A DNA stretch of 64,000 bases from Klebsiella sp. WP3-W18-ESBL-02 (GTDB taxonomy: Bacteria > Pseudomonadota > Gammaproteobacteria > Enterobacterales > Enterobacteriaceae). Below the pieces are notes generated by a model. That model made no database searches. It saw only the letters and a list, made by a program, of their open reading frames with translations, and had not been told where the DNA came from. Below are positions 60,924 through 64,000 of the stretch, piece after piece; the first letter of the stretch is position 1, and the number at the start of each line of letters is the position of its first letter. A program made the translations under genes and the position numbers. Location of the stretch: positions 1,798,001-1,862,000 of the forward strand of contig NZ_AP021972.1 in the NCBI RefSeq assembly GCF_014168815.1, written 5' to 3'.

Positions 60924-63900
60924 TTACGCTTCCTCTTCACGGTGCGGGAATCGGCTTTTCAGGTACAGCGACAGACGATCGAACAGCAGGTAGATAACCG
61001 GCGTGGTGAACAGCGTCAGCACCTGGCTAACCAGCAGCCCGCCGACCATACCGATCCCCAACGGGCGACGCAGTTCGGCGCCGACGCCGGTACTCAGCAT
61101 CAGCGGCAGTGCGCCGAGCAGGGCGGCCAGCGTGGTCATCAGAATAGGGCGAAAACGCAGCAGGCAGGCCTGATAGATAGCTTCTCGCGGCGCCATCCCT
61201 TGTTCGCGTTCGGCGGCGAGCGCAAAGTCGATCATCATGATTGCGTTTTTCTTCACGATGCCGATCAACAGAATTATCCCGATGATGGCGATCACGTCCA
61301 GCTCGTTGCCCGCAATCATCAGCGCCAGCAGGGCGCCGACGCCTGCCGTCGGCAGGGTCGAGAGAATGGTGATCGGGTGAATAAAGCTTTCATACAGTAC
61401 GCCCAGCACAATGTACATCGCGACGACCGCCGCAACCACCAGCCAGACGGTGCTGCTGAGCGCCGACTGGAAGGCGAGGGTGCTGCCCTGGAACTCGGTG
61501 CGGATATCGGCCGGGAAATTCAGCGTTTTCTCCGAGTCCATGATTGCCTGCACCGCGTCACCCAGCGAATAGTTATCCGGCACGTTGAACGAGATGGTGG
61601 TCACCGGGAACTGATCGAGATGATTGATCGACAGCGGCGCAAAGCGCTGCTCAACCTTAGCAATGGCGGTCAGCGGTACGATGCCGCCGTCGCTGCTGGT
61701 CAGGCGCACGTTATCCAGCGCCGCCAGCCCCGGCGTTGCGCGGGTGTCATGCTCCAGCACCACGCGGTACTGGTTGGCCTGGGTGTAAATGGTTGAAATC
61801 AGCCGCTGGCCAAAGGCGTTGTACAACGCGTTGTCGACGTCGGCCATTGAAATGCCGAGACGGCTGGCGCTGTCGCGGTCAACGTTAACGTAGGCGACCA
61901 GCCCTTTGTCCTGCCAGTCGCTGCTGACGTCGGAAAGCTGCGGCAGCGTCTGCAGTTCGGCCATCAGCTGCGGAACCCACTCGCTCAGCGCGTCCAGCGA
62001 ATTGGCCTGCAGCGTAAACTGGTACTGGGTGCGGCTGACGGTGGTGTCGATGGTTAAATCCTGCGTCGGCTGTAAATACAGCTCGACCCCGGGAATGCGG
62101 TCAACCGATTGCTGCAGGCGGCCGATGACCGTCTGAACGCGGTCATCGCGTTCGCTGAGCGGTTTGAGGTTAATTTGCAGACGTGCGCTGTTTAGCGCCG
62201 GGTTGGTGCCGTCGACGCCCACAAAGGAGGTCAGACTTTCTACCGCCGGGTCTTTCAAAATGGCGTCAGCCACCGTTTGCTGACGTTGCGCCATGCTGGC
62301 GAATGAAACCGACTGCGGCGCTTGTAGGGTCCCCTGGATAATGCCGTTATCCTGAATCGGGAAAAAGCCTTTGGGAATCGTTATCCACAGGATAACCGAC
62401 AGCGCCAGCGTGCCCAGCGCTACGCTCAGCGTCAGCCATGGATGGTTGAGTACGCGCGCCAGCAGATGGCCGTAGACGGCAATCACCCGGTCAAAGAATC
62501 GCTCGCTGGCGCGTGAGAACCGATTCTGTTTGCGCAGTGATTCGTGGCTCAGCATCCTTGCGCACATCATCGGCGTCAGGGTTAACGACACCACCGCGGA
62601 TATCAGTATCGCCACCGCGAGAGTGACAGCAAATTCACGGAACAGACGACCGACAATATCGCCCATAAACAGCAGCGGGATCAGCACTGCGATCAGGGAG
62701 AAGGTCAGTGAGATGATGGTAAAGCCAATCTCGCCCGCGCCTTTCAGCGCCGCGGCCATCGGTTTCTCGCCCTTTTCGATATAGCGTGAGATGTTCTCGA
62801 TAACCACAATCGCATCATCGACCACGAAGCCGGTGGCGATAGTCAGCGCCATTAACGTCAGGTTGTTGATAGAGAAGTCGAGAAACACCATGACCGCAAA
62901 CGTGCCGACCAGCGACAGCGGTACGGCGACCCCGGGAATGATCGTCGCCGGGACGTTACGCAGGAACAGATAAATAATCATGACCACCAGCGCAATCGCC
63001 AGCATCAGTTCGAACTGCGTGTCGGACACTGAAGCGCGAATGTTGGTGGTGCGGTCAGAGAGCACCTCAACGTTGACTGATTTCGGCAAACTTTCGGTCA
63101 GCTGCGGCAGCATCTGACGAATGCTGTCCGCGGTCGAGATGATATTCGCGCCCGGCTGACGTTGCACGTTCATCACGATGGCCTGTTTTTTATTGGCCCA
63201 CGCGCCAAGCCAGGTATTCTCTGCACCTTGCTCAATGGTCGCTACGTCGCCAAGGCGAATTGGCGCGCCGTTTTTATAGGCGACGATCAGCTGACGGTAT
63301 TCCTGCGCGGACTGCATCTGATCGTTTGCCGAAAGCGTTACCGCGCGCGCCGGGCCGTCGAGGCTGCCTTTTGCGGAGTTGACGTTGGCGCTGGTGATGG
63401 CGGTGCGAATATCTTCGCTGGTCAGCCCCAGTGCGGCAATGGCCTGAGCGTTGAGCTTCACGCGCACCGCCGGACGTTGGCCGCCCGCCAGCGTGACCAG
63501 CCCGACGCCGGAGACCTGGGAGATTTTCTGCGCTACGCGGGTTTCCACCATATCTTCCACTTCCGTCATCGGCGTGGCGGACGAGGTGACGGCGAGGGTC
63601 ATTATCGGCGGATCCGCCGGGTTGACCTTGCTGTAAACCGGTGGATTAGGCAGATCGCTCGGCAACAGGTTGGTGGCGGCGTTAATCGCCGCCTGCACTT
63701 CCTGCTCGGCGACGTCCAGCGGGAGCGTCAGCTGGAACTGAAGGGTGACGACCGATGCGCCGCCGGAGCTCTGCGACGACATCTGCTTGAGGCCGGACAT
63801 CTGGCCAAACTGACGCTCAAGCGGCGCGGTAATCGCCGACGTCACCACATCCGGGCTGGCGCCCGGATACAGGGTGACGACCTGAATGGTCGGATAGTCC

Positions 63901-64000
63901 ACTTCCGGCAGCGCGGAAACGGGCAGGAAACGGTAGCCGATGATCCCGGCCAGCAGGATCGCCACCATCAGCAGGGTGGTGGCGACCGGGCGCATAATAA
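60924..64000 (-). CDS. mdtB: RND efflux pump subunit MdtB (partial, 5' end beyond the window)
   Basis: At least 1024 codons of an RND transporter with TGFVVDDAIVVIENISRYIEKGEKP near residue 400 and GIVKKNAIMMIDFALAAEREQG near the C-terminus. An in-frame ATG at 63995 lies inside the first helix (MRPVATTLLMVAILLAG). E. coli MdtB (1040 residues) has 17 residues before this point, and the codons up to the window edge (Ile, then a partial codon ending TT) fit that leader. The real start therefore lies just past base 64000. mdtC follows without a gap. Confidence 0.95.
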   Translation of the reverse strand, partial: IMRPVATTLLMVAILLAGIIGYRFLPVSALPEVDYPTIQVVTLYPGASPDVVTSAITAPLERQFGQMSGLKQMSSQSSGGASVVTLQFQLTLPLDVAEQEVQAAINAATNLLPSDLPNPPVYSKVNPADPPIMTLAVTSSATPMTEVEDMVETRVAQKISQVSGVGLVTLAGGQRPAVRVKLNAQAIAALGLTSEDIRTAITSANVNSAKGSLDGPARAVTLSANDQMQSAQEYRQLIVAYKNGAPIRLGDVATIEQGAENTWLGAWANKKQAIVMNVQRQPGANIISTADSIRQMLPQLTESLPKSVNVEVLSDRTTNIRASVSDTQFELMLAIALVVMIIYLFLRNVPATIIPGVAVPLSLVGTFAVMVFLDFSINNLTLMALTIATGFVVDDAIVVIENISRYIEKGEKPMAAALKGAGEIGFTIISLTFSLIAVLIPLLFMGDIVGRLFREFAVTLAVAILISAVVSLTLTPMMCARMLSHESLRKQNRFSRASERFFDRVIAVYGHLLARVLNHPWLTLSVALGTLALSVILWITIPKGFFPIQDNGIIQGTLQAPQSVSFASMAQRQQTVADAILKDPAVESLTSFVGVDGTNPALNSARLQINLKPLSERDDRVQTVIGRLQQSVDRIPGVELYLQPTQDLTIDTTVSRTQYQFTLQANSLDALSEWVPQLMAELQTLPQLSDVSSDWQDKGLVAYVNVDRDSASRLGISMADVDNALYNAFGQRLISTIYTQANQYRVVLEHDTRATPGLAALDNVRLTSSDGGIVPLTAIAKVEQRFAPLSINHLDQFPVTTISFNVPDNYSLGDAVQAIMDSEKTLNFPADIRTEFQGSTLAFQSALSSTVWLVVAAVVAMYIVLGVLYESFIHPITILSTLPTAGVGALLALMIAGNELDVIAIIGIILLIGIVKKNAIMMIDFALAAEREQGMAPREAIYQACLLRFRPILMTTLAALLGALPLMLSTGVGAELRRPLGIGMVGGLLVSQVLTLFTTPVIYLLFDRLSLYLKSRFPHREEEA

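Overview
This window looks like a chromosomal segment from a member of the Enterobacteriaceae. Gene content and order follow the Escherichia coli yoh-yeh-yeg region almost end to end: mdtQ, yohD, yohC, pbpG, dld, bglX, osmF-yehYXW, yohO, mlrA, btsSR, yehS, yehR, metG, mrp, rcnB, thiMD, fbaB, yegS, cyaR, trhP (yegQ), yegP, baeRS and mdtDCB. Most products match their E. coli counterparts, as I remember them, with scattered substitutions. The accessory genes (oligogalacturonide porin and transporters, a GH28 enzyme, an ade-adeQ pair) would suit a Klebsiella/Raoultella/Enterobacter/Citrobacter-like genus. I cannot name the genus from sequence alone, and no searches were run.

Layout. 0-5.7 kb: efflux lipoprotein MdtQ, a KdgM-type porin, membrane proteins YohD and YohC, PBP7 and a GNAT acetyltransferase. 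5.7-10 kb: respiratory D-lactate dehydrogenase and periplasmic beta-glucosidase BglX. 10-18 kb: an accessory block between bglX and osmF, which are adjacent in E. coli. It holds an autotransporter, an AT-rich gap of about 1 kb, a cytoplasmic GH28 glycosidase, a TogT-like oligogalacturonide symporter and a polyol-permease-like MFS transporter. 18-22 kb: the OsmF-YehYXW osmoprotectant ABC system, with a sigma-S-like promoter and the small membrane protein gene yohO. 22-30 kb: mlrA, the BtsSR pyruvate-sensing system, yehS, a YehR-like lipoprotein, metG and mrp. 30-39 kb: a small unknown gene, rcnB without rcnRA, a LysR regulator, speG, an adenine permease/deaminase pair with a divergent LysR gene, and a PAS-GAF-GGDEF diguanylate cyclase. 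39-42 kb: a TPP riboswitch with thiMD, then fbaB. 42-50 kb: a second accessory block with an atypical enolase-superfamily gene, a five-gene Dpp/Opp-type ABC importer bounded by REP clusters, and a TogB-like oligogalacturonide-binding protein. 50-64 kb: yegS, IS630 inside the cyaR sRNA gene, trhP, yegP, and the BaeSR-MdtBCD efflux locus. mdtB runs off the right edge.

The most notable observation is that a complete 1153-bp IS630 has split the CRP-activated sRNA gene cyaR. A TA duplication lies at CCTAGG (IS630 targets CTAG). The upstream piece keeps a CRP site centred at -41.5, a -10 box and the first 35-37 nt. The downstream piece keeps the anti-Shine-Dalgarno stretch and the intrinsic terminator. 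The transposase points the same way, so it now lies between the sRNA promoter and the sRNA terminator. Functional CyaR is probably lost and the transposase may be under catabolite control.

A second theme is pectin-fragment use spread over three places: the KdgM-like porin at 1.9 kb, GH28 plus TogT-like at 14-17 kb, and the TogB-like binding protein at 49 kb. I saw no CRISPR array, tRNA, rRNA, prophage structural gene or clearly new multi-gene system.
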